The position numbers and the translations under genes were made by a program. DNA of 64,000 bases from positions 186,001 to 250,000 of the forward strand of contig CAVSIZ010000010.1 of NCBI GenBank assembly GCA_963728125.1, read 5' to 3'. Position 1 is the stretch's first letter. Each line of letters begins with the position of its first letter. The DNA is from CAWDCV01 sp963728125. GTDB lineage: Bacteria > Actinomycetota > Actinomycetes > CAWDCV01. The notes below the pieces were generated by a model, which did no database searches, was not told the DNA's origin, and worked only from the letters and a program-made list of their open reading frames with translations. Positions 1 through 8,041 of this stretch are shown here, in pieces.

Positions 1-2153
1 CCGGCGACCTTTTGCGCGATCGCGATGACCTGTTCCTGATAGACGATCAGGCCGTAGGTCTCGTCGAGGATTTCCGCCAGGGGCTCGGCCAGCTCCGGGT
101 GAATAGGAACCACGGGCTTGCGGCCGTTCTTGCGGTCGGCGTAGTCGGTGTGGGCGTTGGCGCCCATGGGGCCCGGCCGGTACAGCGCGGACACCGCGGA
201 GATGTCGCCGAACGATGTGGGTCGCATTGCTCGCAGCAGCGACCGCATGCCGCCGCCCTCGAGCTGAAAGACGCCGAGCGTCTCGCCGCGCGACAGCAGC
301 TCATAAGCGGTGCTGTCGGTGAGGGGCAGGTCCTCGAGCACGACAACGTCGCCGCGGTTGCTCTCGATGTTGCTCAGGCAGTCGTCGAGGACGGTGAGGT
401 TGCGCAACCCCAGGAAGTCCATCTTCAGCAGCCCGAGGTTCTCGCACGCACCCATGTCGAACTGGGTGATGATCGCGCCGTCCTGCGGCCGGCGCTGGAT
501 GGGGATGACGTCGAGCAGCGGTTCGCGCGACAAGATCACACCCGCCGCATGGACGCCCCACTGGCGCTTCAACCCCTCGAGGCCGCGCGCGGTATCGACC
601 ACGCGCTGCACGTCGGCATCGCTCTCGTACAGCGTCCGGAACTCCCCCGCCTCGCCGTAGCGGGAGTGAGCGCGGTCGAAGATGCCCGACAGCGGGACGT
701 CCTTGCCCATCACCGGGGCCGGCATCGCCTTGGTGATGCGATCCCCGACGGCAAACGGGTAGCCCAACACCCGAGCGGAGTCCTTGACGGCCTGCTTGGC
801 CTTGATCGTGCCGTAGGTGATGATCTGCGCGACGCGCTCCTCGCCGTACTTCTCGGTGGCGTAACGGATCATGTCGCCGCGCCGGCGCTCGTCGAAGTCG
901 ATGTCGATGTCGGGCATCGACACTCGCTCGGGGTTCAGGAAGCGCTCGAACAGCAGGCCATGCTCCAACGGATCGAGCTCGGTGATACCGAGCGCGTACG
1001 CGATCACCGCCCCGGCCGCTGACCCGCGCCCGGGACCCACCCGGATGCCGTTGTCACGCGCGTAGCGCACGAGGTCGGCGACCACGAGGAAGTAGCCCGG
1101 GTAACCCATCGCGCGGATGACGCCGACTTCGTACTCGGCCTGGCGGCGGTGCTCGTCGGGCACTCCGTCGGGGAAGCGCCGGCGCAGTCCGCGGTCGACC
1201 TCCGCGACCAGCCAGGAGTCCTCGGTCTCGCCGGCCGGCACCGGGAACCTCGGCATCAGGTTGGCGCCCTCGGTGAAGCCGATCTCGCAGCGCTCGGCGA
1301 CGAGCAGGGTGTTGTCGCAGGCCTCGGGCAGGTCGCGCCAGACGTGCCGCATCTCTTGCGCGGACTTCAGGTAGAAGTCTTCGGCGTCGAGTCGGAACCG
1401 GGCCGGATCGGCCATCGTCGTGCCGGTCTGCACGCACAGCAGCACCTCGTGCGCCTGCGCGTCGCTGGCGAAGGTGTAGTGAAGGTCGTTCGTTGCGAGC
1501 AGCGGCAACCCAAGGTCGCGGGCGAGCCGCAGCAGGTCGTCCCGGTGCCGGCGCTCGATGCCGATGCCGTGATCCATGAGCTCGGCGTAGTAGTTGCCCT
1601 GGCCGACGATGTCGCGGTAGTCGGCCGCGGCCTGCCGGGCGGCGTCGTAACGGCCGTGCTGCAGCAGCCGGTTGACCTCCCCGGACGGGCATCCGGTCGT
1701 CGCCAGCAGCCCGTCGGCGTAGGTGCTCAGCAGCTCGCGATCAATGCGCGGCTTGTAGTAGTAGCCCTCGAGGCTCGCCAGCGACGCCAACCGGAACAGG
1801 TTGTGCATCCCGAACGTCGACTCGGCGAGCAGCGTCATGTGGGTGTACATCTCGCCGGAGCCGTCTTCGCCGCCCCCGGTGCTTGCGGTGCCGATGGTCG
1901 TGCGGCGGCGGTCGAAGCGGCTGCCGGGCGCGACGTAGGCCTCCATGCCGATGATCGGTTTGATGCCGGCGGAGGTGGCCTGCTTCCAGAAGTCGTACGC
2001 CCCGAAGACGTTGCCGTGGTCGGTCATCGCGATCGCCGGCATGCCCTGCCGGGCGGCCTCGGCGATCAGGTCCTGCGGGCGGGCCGCACCGTCGAGCATG
2101 GAGAACTCTGTGTGCACGTGCAGGTGCACGAACGAGTCGGCACGCTCTGTCAA
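1..2153 (-). CDS. dnaE1: DNA polymerase III alpha subunit DnaE1 (N-terminal 717 residues, partial)
   Basis: Replicative C-family DNA polymerase; the 3' end lies outside the window. I read one open frame from a TTG at 2153 to the window edge. Residues 8-20 hold the PHP-domain start FVHLHVHTEFSML, and MPDIDIDFDERR at about residue 413 carries the catalytic aspartates of the polymerase core. The frame still reads TYGLIVYQEQVIA at the edge, which is the conserved C-family motif. The TTG start is chosen because GGAGG lies 7 nt upstream and the protein begins exactly at the PHP domain as in the family. Full-length actinobacterial DnaE1 is about 1180 residues, so roughly 60% is present. A second, error-prone alpha subunit is encoded at 42767-46555. 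Confidence 0.96.
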   Translation of the reverse strand, partial: MTERADSFVHLHVHTEFSMLDGAARPQDLIAEAARQGMPAIAMTDHGNVFGAYDFWKQATSAGIKPIIGMEAYVAPGSRFDRRRTTIGTASTGGGEDGSGEMYTHMTLLAESTFGMHNLFRLASLASLEGYYYKPRIDRELLSTYADGLLATTGCPSGEVNRLLQHGRYDAARQAAADYRDIVGQGNYYAELMDHGIGIERRHRDDLLRLARDLGLPLLATNDLHYTFASDAQAHEVLLCVQTGTTMADPARFRLDAEDFYLKSAQEMRHVWRDLPEACDNTLLVAERCEIGFTEGANLMPRFPVPAGETEDSWLVAEVDRGLRRRFPDGVPDEHRRQAEYEVGVIRAMGYPGYFLVVADLVRYARDNGIRVGPGRGSAAGAVIAYALGITELDPLEHGLLFERFLNPERVSMPDIDIDFDERRRGDMIRYATEKYGEERVAQIITYGTIKAKQAVKDSARVLGYPFAVGDRITKAMPAPVMGKDVPLSGIFDRAHSRYGEAGEFRTLYESDADVQRVVDTARGLEGLKRQWGVHAAGVILSREPLLDVIPIQRRPQDGAIITQFDMGACENLGLLKMDFLGLRNLTVLDDCLSNIESNRGDVVVLEDLPLTDSTAYELLSRGETLGVFQLEGGGMRSLLRAMRPTSFGDISAVSALYRPGPMGANAHTDYADRKNGRKPVVPIHPELAEPLAEILDETYGLIVYQEQVIAIAQKVA

Positions 2154-2217
2154 GAGCCGACCTCCGGCGCAAGCACACAACCGGAGCGCAGTCGACGGAG
2201 GTCGGCGGGCGGCACGG

Positions 2218-4326
2218 TCATGCGCGGGAGGACCTCCGTGCTGTCAACGTCCAGGGATCGGCCACCGACTCTAGTCGCGGCTTCCGACAGGACCGGCGTC
2301 CCACGCCGAGGTGCAGCTGCTCGCCTCGTCCAGGCGCATCGGGGCGCGCGGGGTCGGTGGTCGGTGGTCGGTGCGCGTGACGATCGCCGGCGACCGTTAG
2401 ATCGTCGTGCAACTTCAGCAGGGCGCCGCTGGGCAAATGCTCACGACGATCACACGATCCCGGCCTGGCGCATCGTCCAGCAGTCGCGAAGATCGTCGTG
2501 CGACTCAGCGACGCCGGGGCAGATGCTCGCGACGATCGACACAACGCAACACCCCGGCCGCGCTGAGGGCTAGGGCGCGGGCTGGCGGCGCAGATGACGC
2601 GGTCCTCGGCGATGTAGCGCGTGTTGAACTCCTCGGTGCGCTCGGCAACTCCTGCGCGAACGAAGGTACGGGTCACGGTGACGTCGAACCCGGACTGTGC
2701 CGCCTGCGACACGCACTCCGGTGAGGGGTCATAGATCGTCGTCGGCGTGCGGTAGTTGCTGCGCTCCGATTTTCCGGCCTGGATCTCGTCCCAGACCTTG
2801 GTGCTCCAGAACCGGGCGTGAACCTGCCCGTCGGCGACCCACGTCTCCATCAGCACGCCGTACGGCGAGTCGTTGCGGAACTTGAGGTCGACCGTGGGGT
2901 AGTTCACCGTCGCCTCGCGACCCTCGGGGTAGCGGGAGATGTAGAACGAGTGCGGCTTGTGCTCGACGTCCTCGAGGCCCGCGAAGAACATGGCGTTGAA
3001 CAGGGTGGTCGCCATCTGCGACACGCCGCCGCCGACGGCCCGGGTCAGCCGGCCGCTCTCGATAACCGGCGCGATGTTGTAGCCCTTCTCCGGCGTGCGC
3101 TCCCCCAGTCTGTCGTTGAGGCTGAACGTCTCCCCGGGCAGGAGCAGCGTCCCGTTGACGGTCGCCGCAGCGATCGACAGGTTCTCTGTGCGGCGCGCGT
3201 CCGGCGTCAGGTTGGTAGCGAACTCGGATACCGGTTGCACGACTCCCAGTGCCTGCGCTTCCGCAGTCGTGAGCTCGGCCTCCGCAGGAACGACGTCCAC
3301 CGTGGCGGTACGGTCCGGCGTCGGCAGTGCCTCGAGCGCGGCATCGGCCATCGCCGTCGGATCGATACCTGTCCCGCTCTGAGCGGGCACGACCACCGGC
3401 ACGCCGCCCTCGAGTCGTACGGTCGCATTGGTCGGAGCGGCGATGGCCGCGGGATCGCGCGCCACCACCGCCGCAACCAGTACGGCACCGTCGACCTGCG
3501 GCTCCAACCGACCGTCCACCGGCTGCATGGAGAGCGCAGGTGTCACCGCCGCCGGCTCCAGCGCGACCTGGCGTCCCTCCACCACGACCGTCAGTGGCCC
3601 CGCGGTGGCCGGGATGGCGAACGACTCCATCGCCTCGTCGACGGCCGCCTGGTCGATCTGAGGACGCTCGATCGAGCCCGGCAGTTCAACCGGCCGGTCG
3701 CCGGCGAACCACTCCGTCGCGAGTACGTCGACGGCGTCGGGGACGTCGAGGGACCGCTTCTCCTGCGCCGCGATCGGTACCGCCGCGCCGTCCGCGAACG
3801 CGATCGCCCCCTCGACCACGGTGTCGCTGTCGACCGCGGCGACGAGGCCCTCGACTGCGGGAGTGAGCTCGCTGCGGTCCGCGAACACCTCCGGTCGTAC
3901 GTCGCGACTGCCGAGCAGGTGCCCCCACAACACGCGCGGATCGAGGCTGAAGCCGACCAGATCGTCGACCGTGGCGTCCACGTCCACGCTGAGCCCGGCC
4001 ACGGCCGGGTCGAGGGTCGCGGTGGCGCTCCCGAGCGCGACCGGCACCGCCGCCGACGCCCGCTCGTCGAGCTCCTCGTGCAGGGTCTGCGCGGCCGCCT
4101 GCCGTGACTGCCCGCCGATGTCGACGCCGACCACCTCGACACCGCGCGGCACCCGGCCGGCAAGGAAGGCTGCGGCGATGACATACAGCAGGAGGACTCC
4201 GCCAAGCGCAGCTCCGAGGATCCATGGCCAGCGGCGCGTACGGCCCGGCTCCGGGGGTGCATCTGGCGAGGTCGCATCCTGCGCGCCGACGTCTGCGGGA
4301 GACGTATCGGTGCTGTCAGCCGGCAC
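2218..4326 (-). CDS. VanW-family membrane-anchored cell-surface protein (C-terminus probably frameshifted)
   Basis: Predicted cell-envelope protein of unknown precise role; VanW proteins occur with peptidoglycan and glycopeptide-resistance genes. Residues 1-33 are an acidic, proline-rich cytoplasmic tail, one membrane segment spans about 34-56, peptidoglycan-binding-like repeats follow, and the VanW domain is at about 365-490 (LLLPGETFSLNDRLG, GGGVSQMATTLFNA). The GTG start has GGAGGA 7 nt upstream. The domain region ends with a conserved EEFNTRYIAEDRVIC-type tail, but the frame then runs about 120 residues of low-complexity, non-family sequence through intergenic repeats. A stop (TAG, 2572-2570) would come 7 codons after the tail if one base were restored near 2575-2592, so the real gene probably ends near 2570. 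Confidence 0.85.
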   Translation of the reverse strand: MPADSTDTSPADVGAQDATSPDAPPEPGRTRRWPWILGAALGGVLLLYVIAAAFLAGRVPRGVEVVGVDIGGQSRQAAAQTLHEELDERASAAVPVALGSATATLDPAVAGLSVDVDATVDDLVGFSLDPRVLWGHLLGSRDVRPEVFADRSELTPAVEGLVAAVDSDTVVEGAIAFADGAAVPIAAQEKRSLDVPDAVDVLATEWFAGDRPVELPGSIERPQIDQAAVDEAMESFAIPATAGPLTVVVEGRQVALEPAAVTPALSMQPVDGRLEPQVDGAVLVAAVVARDPAAIAAPTNATVRLEGGVPVVVPAQSGTGIDPTAMADAALEALPTPDRTATVDVVPAEAELTTAEAQALGVVQPVSEFATNLTPDARRTENLSIAAATVNGTLLLPGETFSLNDRLGERTPEKGYNIAPVIESGRLTRAVGGGVSQMATTLFNAMFFAGLEDVEHKPHSFYISRYPEGREATVNYPTVDLKFRNDSPYGVLMETWVADGQVHARFWSTKVWDEIQAGKSERSNYRTPTTIYDPSPECVSQAAQSGFDVTVTRTFVRAGVAERTEEFNTRYIAEDRVICAASPRPSPQRGRGVALCRSSRASAPASLSRTTIFATAGRCARPGSCDRREHLPSGALLKLHDDLTVAGDRHAHRPPTTDPARPDAPGRGEQLHLGVGRRSCRKPRLESVADPWTLTARRSSRA
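2396..2540. repeat. Pair of related inverted repeats, GATCGTCGTG family
   Basis: Two copies of a hairpin-forming element lie head to tail. Copy 1 has arms GATCGTCGTG (2400-2409) and CACGACGATC (2442-2451). Copy 2 has arms GATCGTCGTG (2491-2500) and CGCGACGATC (2528-2537). Both also share a GCAAATGCTC/GCAGATGCTC block before the right arm. The same arm sequence recurs in the palindrome at 39888-39933, so this is a dispersed intergenic repeat family. The elements fall inside the anomalous C-terminal part of the upstream VanW reading frame, which supports the view that this stretch is not really coding. Confidence 0.8.
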
Positions 4327-4413
4327 GGCCGTTCCTCCCCCGGTCGACCCGGCATCGTGGAGACCGGCTCAGGCCGGCGACCTCATCGTACGGTTCCCGA
4401 CGAGCAGCAACGG

Positions 4414-4860
4414 TCAGAGCGGCTTGTCCATGGACAGGTGCGGGATACCGGCCTCGACGTACTCCTCGCCAACCGGCGAGTAGCCGAGCCGCTGGTAGAA
4501 GGCGAGGGCGTGCGTCTGCGCGTGCAACTCGATCCGATCGAGGCCGAGTTCCCTGGCGTTGTCCTCGAGGGCCCGCATGACGGCAACGCCCAGCCCGGTC
4601 CCGCGCTCCGACGCGATCACGGCGATGCGACCGAGAACGCCGACACCGTCGTCGCGGGCGACCAGTCGCCCGGTCGCGACGGGTTGCCCGTCGCGCCGCG
4701 CGAGGACATGCACCGCTACCCGATCGAGCACGTCGCGCTCGAGCTCGAGTGGGACGCCCTGCCCGGCGACGAACACGTCCTCGCGGATTGCGTATGCGGC
4801 CGCGAGGTCCTCGCGTGTCGTCACCCGGCGAACATCGACCGCCCCCGGCTGCGTGCTCAC
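4414..4860 (-). CDS. GNAT-family N-acetyltransferase (ElaA-like)
   Basis: 148-residue acetyl-CoA-dependent acyltransferase of the GNAT fold; substrate unknown. The central RIAVIASERGTGLGVAVMR is the acetyl-CoA binding motif A (R/Q-x-x-G-x-G/A), and HAQTHALAFYQRLGYSPVG is the typical motif B with the bulge tyrosine. The N-terminus (AAAYAIREDVFVAGQGVP) and the ending HLSMDKPL match the ElaA-type subgroup. The GTG start is 2 nt after the rluD stop, so it is almost certainly cotranscribed with lspA-rluD. Confidence 0.9.
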   Translation of the reverse strand: MSTQPGAVDVRRVTTREDLAAAYAIREDVFVAGQGVPLELERDVLDRVAVHVLARRDGQPVATGRLVARDDGVGVLGRIAVIASERGTGLGVAVMRALEDNARELGLDRIELHAQTHALAFYQRLGYSPVGEEYVEAGIPHLSMDKPL

Positions 4861-4862
4861 CC

Positions 4863-5801
4863 CTAGTCCTCGGCCCGCAGGATGTTCAGCGCGTGCTGCA
4901 AGTCGTCCGGATACGGCGAGGACAGGTCAAGCCGCTCGCCCGTTGCCGGATGCGTGAAGCCGAGCCGGACGGCGTGCAGCCACTGCCGCTCCAAGCCCAG
5001 CCGGGCGGCCACCGTGGGATCGGCGCCGTAGGTGAGGTCACCCACGCACGGGTGGCGCAGCGCCGCCATGTGCACGCGGATCTGGTGGGTTCGACCGGTC
5101 TCCAGCACGATGTCCAACAGCGTCGTCCCACGGAACGCCTCGATCGAGTCGTAGTGGGTCACGCTCGGTCGCCCTCCCGCGACCACCGCCCAGCGCGCGT
5201 CGTGGCTGGGATGACGGTCGATCGGTGCGTCCACGGTCCCGCGCAGCGGGTCCGGATGGCCCTGAACCAGCGCGTGGTAGCGCTTGTCCACGGTGCGCTC
5301 GCGGAAGGCCCGCTTGAGACGCGAGTACGCCAGCTCGGACTTGGCGACGACCATCAGGCCGCTGGTTCCGACATCCAGGCGGTGCACGACGCCCTGCCGC
5401 TCGGCGGCCCCGCTGGTGGCGATGCGGTAGCCCGCACCGGCCAGGCCTCCGACGACGGTCGGACCCTCCCAGCCGGGGCTGGGGTGCGCCGCGACGCCCA
5501 CCGGCTTGTCGACGACGATCACGTCATCGTCGTCGTACACGACCCGCAGCCCCGCCACCGGCTCGGCCACCGAGGGGACGGCGGTCGGCGCAGGTGGGAG
5601 CTCGACCTCCAACCACGCGCCAGCGAGCACCCGATCGGACTTCCCGGCCGACGCGCCGTCGACCGTCACGTGGCCGGCGGTGACGAGCTGAGCGGCCCGA
5701 CTGCGGGACAGCCCCAACATGCGGGCCAGGGCAGCGTCGAGCCGCTCCCCCTCCAGACCCTCGGGAACGGACAGGGTCCGCCGATCCGCGCGCTCGTCCA
5801 C
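4863..5801 (-). CDS. rluD: Ribosomal large-subunit pseudouridine synthase, RluD/RluA family
   Basis: Converts specific uridines of 23S rRNA to pseudouridine. An S4-like RNA-binding domain comes first (RLDAALARMLGLSRSRAAQ, VTVDGASAGKSDRVLAG), followed by the RluA catalytic domain with the signature GVVHRLDVGTSGLMVVAKS, whose aspartate is the catalytic nucleophile, and GRTHQIRVHMAALRHPCVGD. I chose the GTG at 5801, which has GGGA at suitable spacing; a TTG at 5810 overlapping the lspA stop as TTGA is the alternative and adds three residues. The lspA-rluD order is conserved in actinobacteria. Confidence 0.93.
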   Translation of the reverse strand: MDERADRRTLSVPEGLEGERLDAALARMLGLSRSRAAQLVTAGHVTVDGASAGKSDRVLAGAWLEVELPPAPTAVPSVAEPVAGLRVVYDDDDVIVVDKPVGVAAHPSPGWEGPTVVGGLAGAGYRIATSGAAERQGVVHRLDVGTSGLMVVAKSELAYSRLKRAFRERTVDKRYHALVQGHPDPLRGTVDAPIDRHPSHDARWAVVAGGRPSVTHYDSIEAFRGTTLLDIVLETGRTHQIRVHMAALRHPCVGDLTYGADPTVAARLGLERQWLHAVRLGFTHPATGERLDLSSPYPDDLQHALNILRAED

Positions 5802-5806
5802 GCTGG

Positions 5807-6364
5807 TCAATCCCGCGCAACGGGGCCGTCGATGGCGATGCCGCGCAAGGTCAGCACTACCAGCAGCGCCCCACCGCACACGATCGCCGAGTCGGCGACG
5901 TTGAATACCGGGAAGTTCGGAAACTCGAGGAAGTCGACGACGTGGCCCTGCAGGAAGCCGGGCGAGCGGAGCAGCCGGTCGGTGAGGTTGCCGGTGGCCC
6001 CGCCGAGCACCAGACCGAGGCTGATGGCCCAGCCGAGGCTCGCCAGCCTGCGGGCAGATCGCAGGATCACGATGACGACGAGGAACGCGACGACGGAGAA
6101 CACCGCCGTCATCCCGGTGCCGATGCTGAAGGCTGCGCCGGAGTTGCGGACCAGCCGCAGCCCCAGCAGACCGTCGATCAGCGGGATCGGATCACGATCG
6201 GACAGGTAGCGCACCGCGAGGTACTTCGTGACCTGGTCGAGTGCGTACACGAAGATCGCGACCGCGAACAGGACGGACAGGCGCCGACGCCGCAGAGTGG
6301 GCGTGGGCGCAGCTGGATGTGCGTCGTTCAGCGACGCTCCTCGCGCTGTTTGCATGACACGCAC
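5807..6364 (-). CDS. lspA: Lipoprotein signal peptidase (signal peptidase II)
   Basis: Membrane aspartyl protease that cleaves the signal peptide from diacylglyceryl-modified prolipoproteins. Four hydrophobic segments are visible, and the catalytic dyad is present as Asp129 in GGATGNLTDRL and Asp158 in FNVADSAI. The conserved NSGAAFS stretch is at about residues 74-80. The first GTG at 6364 lies inside the 3' end of the upstream zinc-finger gene (37-nt overlap); an ATG at 6355 is equally possible, so the first 25 or so residues, which precede the first membrane segment, are uncertain. Confidence 0.93.
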   Translation of the reverse strand: MRVMQTARGASLNDAHPAAPTPTLRRRRLSVLFAVAIFVYALDQVTKYLAVRYLSDRDPIPLIDGLLGLRLVRNSGAAFSIGTGMTAVFSVVAFLVVIVILRSARRLASLGWAISLGLVLGGATGNLTDRLLRSPGFLQGHVVDFLEFPNFPVFNVADSAIVCGGALLVVLTLRGIAIDGPVARD

Positions 6365-7545
6365 AGCGTGGCACGGGGAAAGGCCTGCAGACGCGCCTTC
6401 CCGATCGGGTTGCCGCAGCTCTCGCAGACGCCGTACGTGCCGTTGTCGATGCGCTGCAATGCATGCTCAGCTTGAGCGAGCATGTCGCGGGCATTGTTGG
6501 CGATCGACATCTCGTGCTCGCGCTCGAAGGTCTTCGAGCCCGCGTCGGCCTGGTCATCGCCGGCTCCGTCGCCACCGTCCCTGAGCAGGTCGGCGAGATC
6601 GGATTCGGCTGTCGAGATCTCGCCGCGGAGCCGGGCGACGTCGCCGGTGAGCTCATGCCGGACCTCAGCCAGCTCCTCCGACGTCCACGGTGCCTCGTCC
6701 TCGCGGACGACGAGCCTGGACGCGGCCGTGGACGCCGCCGTGGCGGTCGCTGCTGCGGCCTTCCTGGGAGCCCGCTTCGTGGGAGCAGGCTTCGTGGGGG
6801 CTGGCTTCGTGGTAACAGCTTGTGGGGTTGCCCTCGTGGCCTGCTTCGTCGCCCGGGTGGCCGCCTTAGCCGGCGTCGCAGCGCCCTTCGCCTTCGCCGG
6901 CGGACGAGAGCGGCTCGGGGACGCCTTCTGTCCCGCCGCCGTAACCGCCTTCGTGCCGACGAGTCGACTCGTCCGAGGTGACGGTGTTTTGGTTGCCGCC
7001 TTCTTCGTGGCCGCCCTCGTGGTGGCCGTTTTCGTGGTCGACGCTTTCTGTGCTGCCGGGGCCTTCCTTGCCGTTGCCGCCTTGGTTGCCGGCACCTTCT
7101 TCGCTGGTGCTTTCTTCGCTGGCGTCTTCTTCGCTGGCGTCTTCTTCGTCACGGCCGCCCTGGTTGCGGGCGCCTTCTTCGTCGCCGCCTTCTTCGTCGC
7201 AGCCTTCTTCGGGGCAGCCTTCTTCGGGGCAGCCTTTTTCGGGGCTGCCTTCGTACGCGTGGGCGCCGTCGCCTTCTTCGGTGCCGGCGCCTTCCTCGTG
7301 GCAGCTGCCTTCGCAGGTGCCGTCTTCTTGAGTGCAGCGGTCTTCGTCGACCGCGATGGAGCCGCCTTCTTGGTCACAGCTTTCGGGGCCGCAGCCTTTT
7401 GCTGCTTCTTCGCCGGCGTCGACGTCGCTGGCGACTTCTTGGCCGCCCTCGAGCTGGCTCCCCCACTCGCGCGCTTCGCGGCGGCCGACACGGTCTTTCC
7501 TGCCGTCCGCAGCCGTCCGCGGATACCCGTTCCGGCATCGGCCAT
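6328..7545 (-). CDS. Histone-H1-like TraR/DksA-family zinc-finger protein
   Basis: 405-residue two-part protein. Residues about 20-280 are an alanine/lysine/proline-rich tail built of AKKAPAKK-, KKTPAKK- and APKKAAPKK-type repeats like the C-terminal domain of histone H1 and mycobacterial HupB, predicting DNA binding. The last 120 residues are a DksA/TraR module: a helical hairpin (EVRHELTGDVARLRGEIS), then a C4 zinc finger with Cys374, Cys377, Cys395 and Cys398. Start ATG 7545 has AGGGGGA 6 nt upstream. DksA-type proteins bind the RNA polymerase secondary channel; whether this fusion does so is inference. It heads the lspA-rluD operon and diverges from the ileS leader. Confidence 0.88.
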   Translation of the reverse strand: MADAGTGIRGRLRTAGKTVSAAAKRASGGASSRAAKKSPATSTPAKKQQKAAAPKAVTKKAAPSRSTKTAALKKTAPAKAAATRKAPAPKKATAPTRTKAAPKKAAPKKAAPKKAATKKAATKKAPATRAAVTKKTPAKKTPAKKAPAKKVPATKAATARKAPAAQKASTTKTATTRAATKKAATKTPSPRTSRLVGTKAVTAAGQKASPSRSRPPAKAKGAATPAKAATRATKQATRATPQAVTTKPAPTKPAPTKRAPRKAAAATATAASTAASRLVVREDEAPWTSEELAEVRHELTGDVARLRGEISTAESDLADLLRDGGDGAGDDQADAGSKTFEREHEMSIANNARDMLAQAEHALQRIDNGTYGVCESCGNPIGKARLQAFPRATLCVSCKQREERR

Positions 7546-7779
7546 GGCGGCTCCCCCTTCCGCGTGCACCAGCGTGTCGCGACCGGAGCCACCGCAGGCG
7601 GGAATCCGGAAACAGTGCGGGGAAGGATAGGTCCCGGTCTGCGCCCCTTCAACCCAGAGCGATCGCCGCGGACGTGACCTGGCGTCGCTCGAGCCACGCT
7701 GACGCCTCAAGATCCATAACGAGGGGCCAGGTCCCCCGCGCGTGCGTTATCGTCGAAGGCGCGAAACCTGCACGGTGTC

Positions 7780-8041
7780 GATGGGGACGAGTACCCCCGC
7801 ACGCAGCCACGAGCGACCCGGGGACGGTGCAAGCCCGGGGGTGTGCGCGAGGCGAAGATCACCCCAGAGCCGCCGGAGGAACAGCGCAGAGAAACGGCGC
7901 CCAGTAGAACCGGCAGCAGGCGACGCAAGCGAGCGGACGGTCAGCAGCACGTCGACCGTCAAGGAGGGTGGTACCGCGGGACCGGCTCCGACGAGCCGGC
8001 ATCTCGTCCCTCCATCGGACAGCGATGGAAGGTACCGACCC
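7780..8041 (+). ncRNA. T-box riboswitch leader of ileS (short stem I, translational type)
   Basis: The invariant T-box is present as GAGGGTGGTACCGCGG at 7964-7979. The upstream AGTAGAACCGG block (about 7910-7920) matches the stem II/pseudoknot region of T-boxes. An AUC isoleucine specifier candidate is at 7858-7860 within GAAGATCACCCC. Downstream, CCCTCCATC (8008-8016) can pair with GATGGAAGG (8024-8032), which hides the ileS ribosome-binding site, so control of translation initiation rather than termination is predicted; there is no U-tract. The lack of a long stem I with AG-bulge/distal loop agrees with the ultrashort ileS T-boxes known from Actinobacteria. The 5' boundary is approximate. 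Confidence 0.92.

Noticed and set aside
2818..4107. Long plus-strand frames opposite the VanW gene
   Set aside because: No start site, no motif, and the minus frame has clear VanW homology.
6482..7630. A plus-strand 382-codon frame rich in AFF and AAFV repeats opposite the TraR/DksA gene
   Set aside because: It is the antisense of the Lys/Ala repeats, which reads as hydrophobic repeats, not a membrane protein gene.
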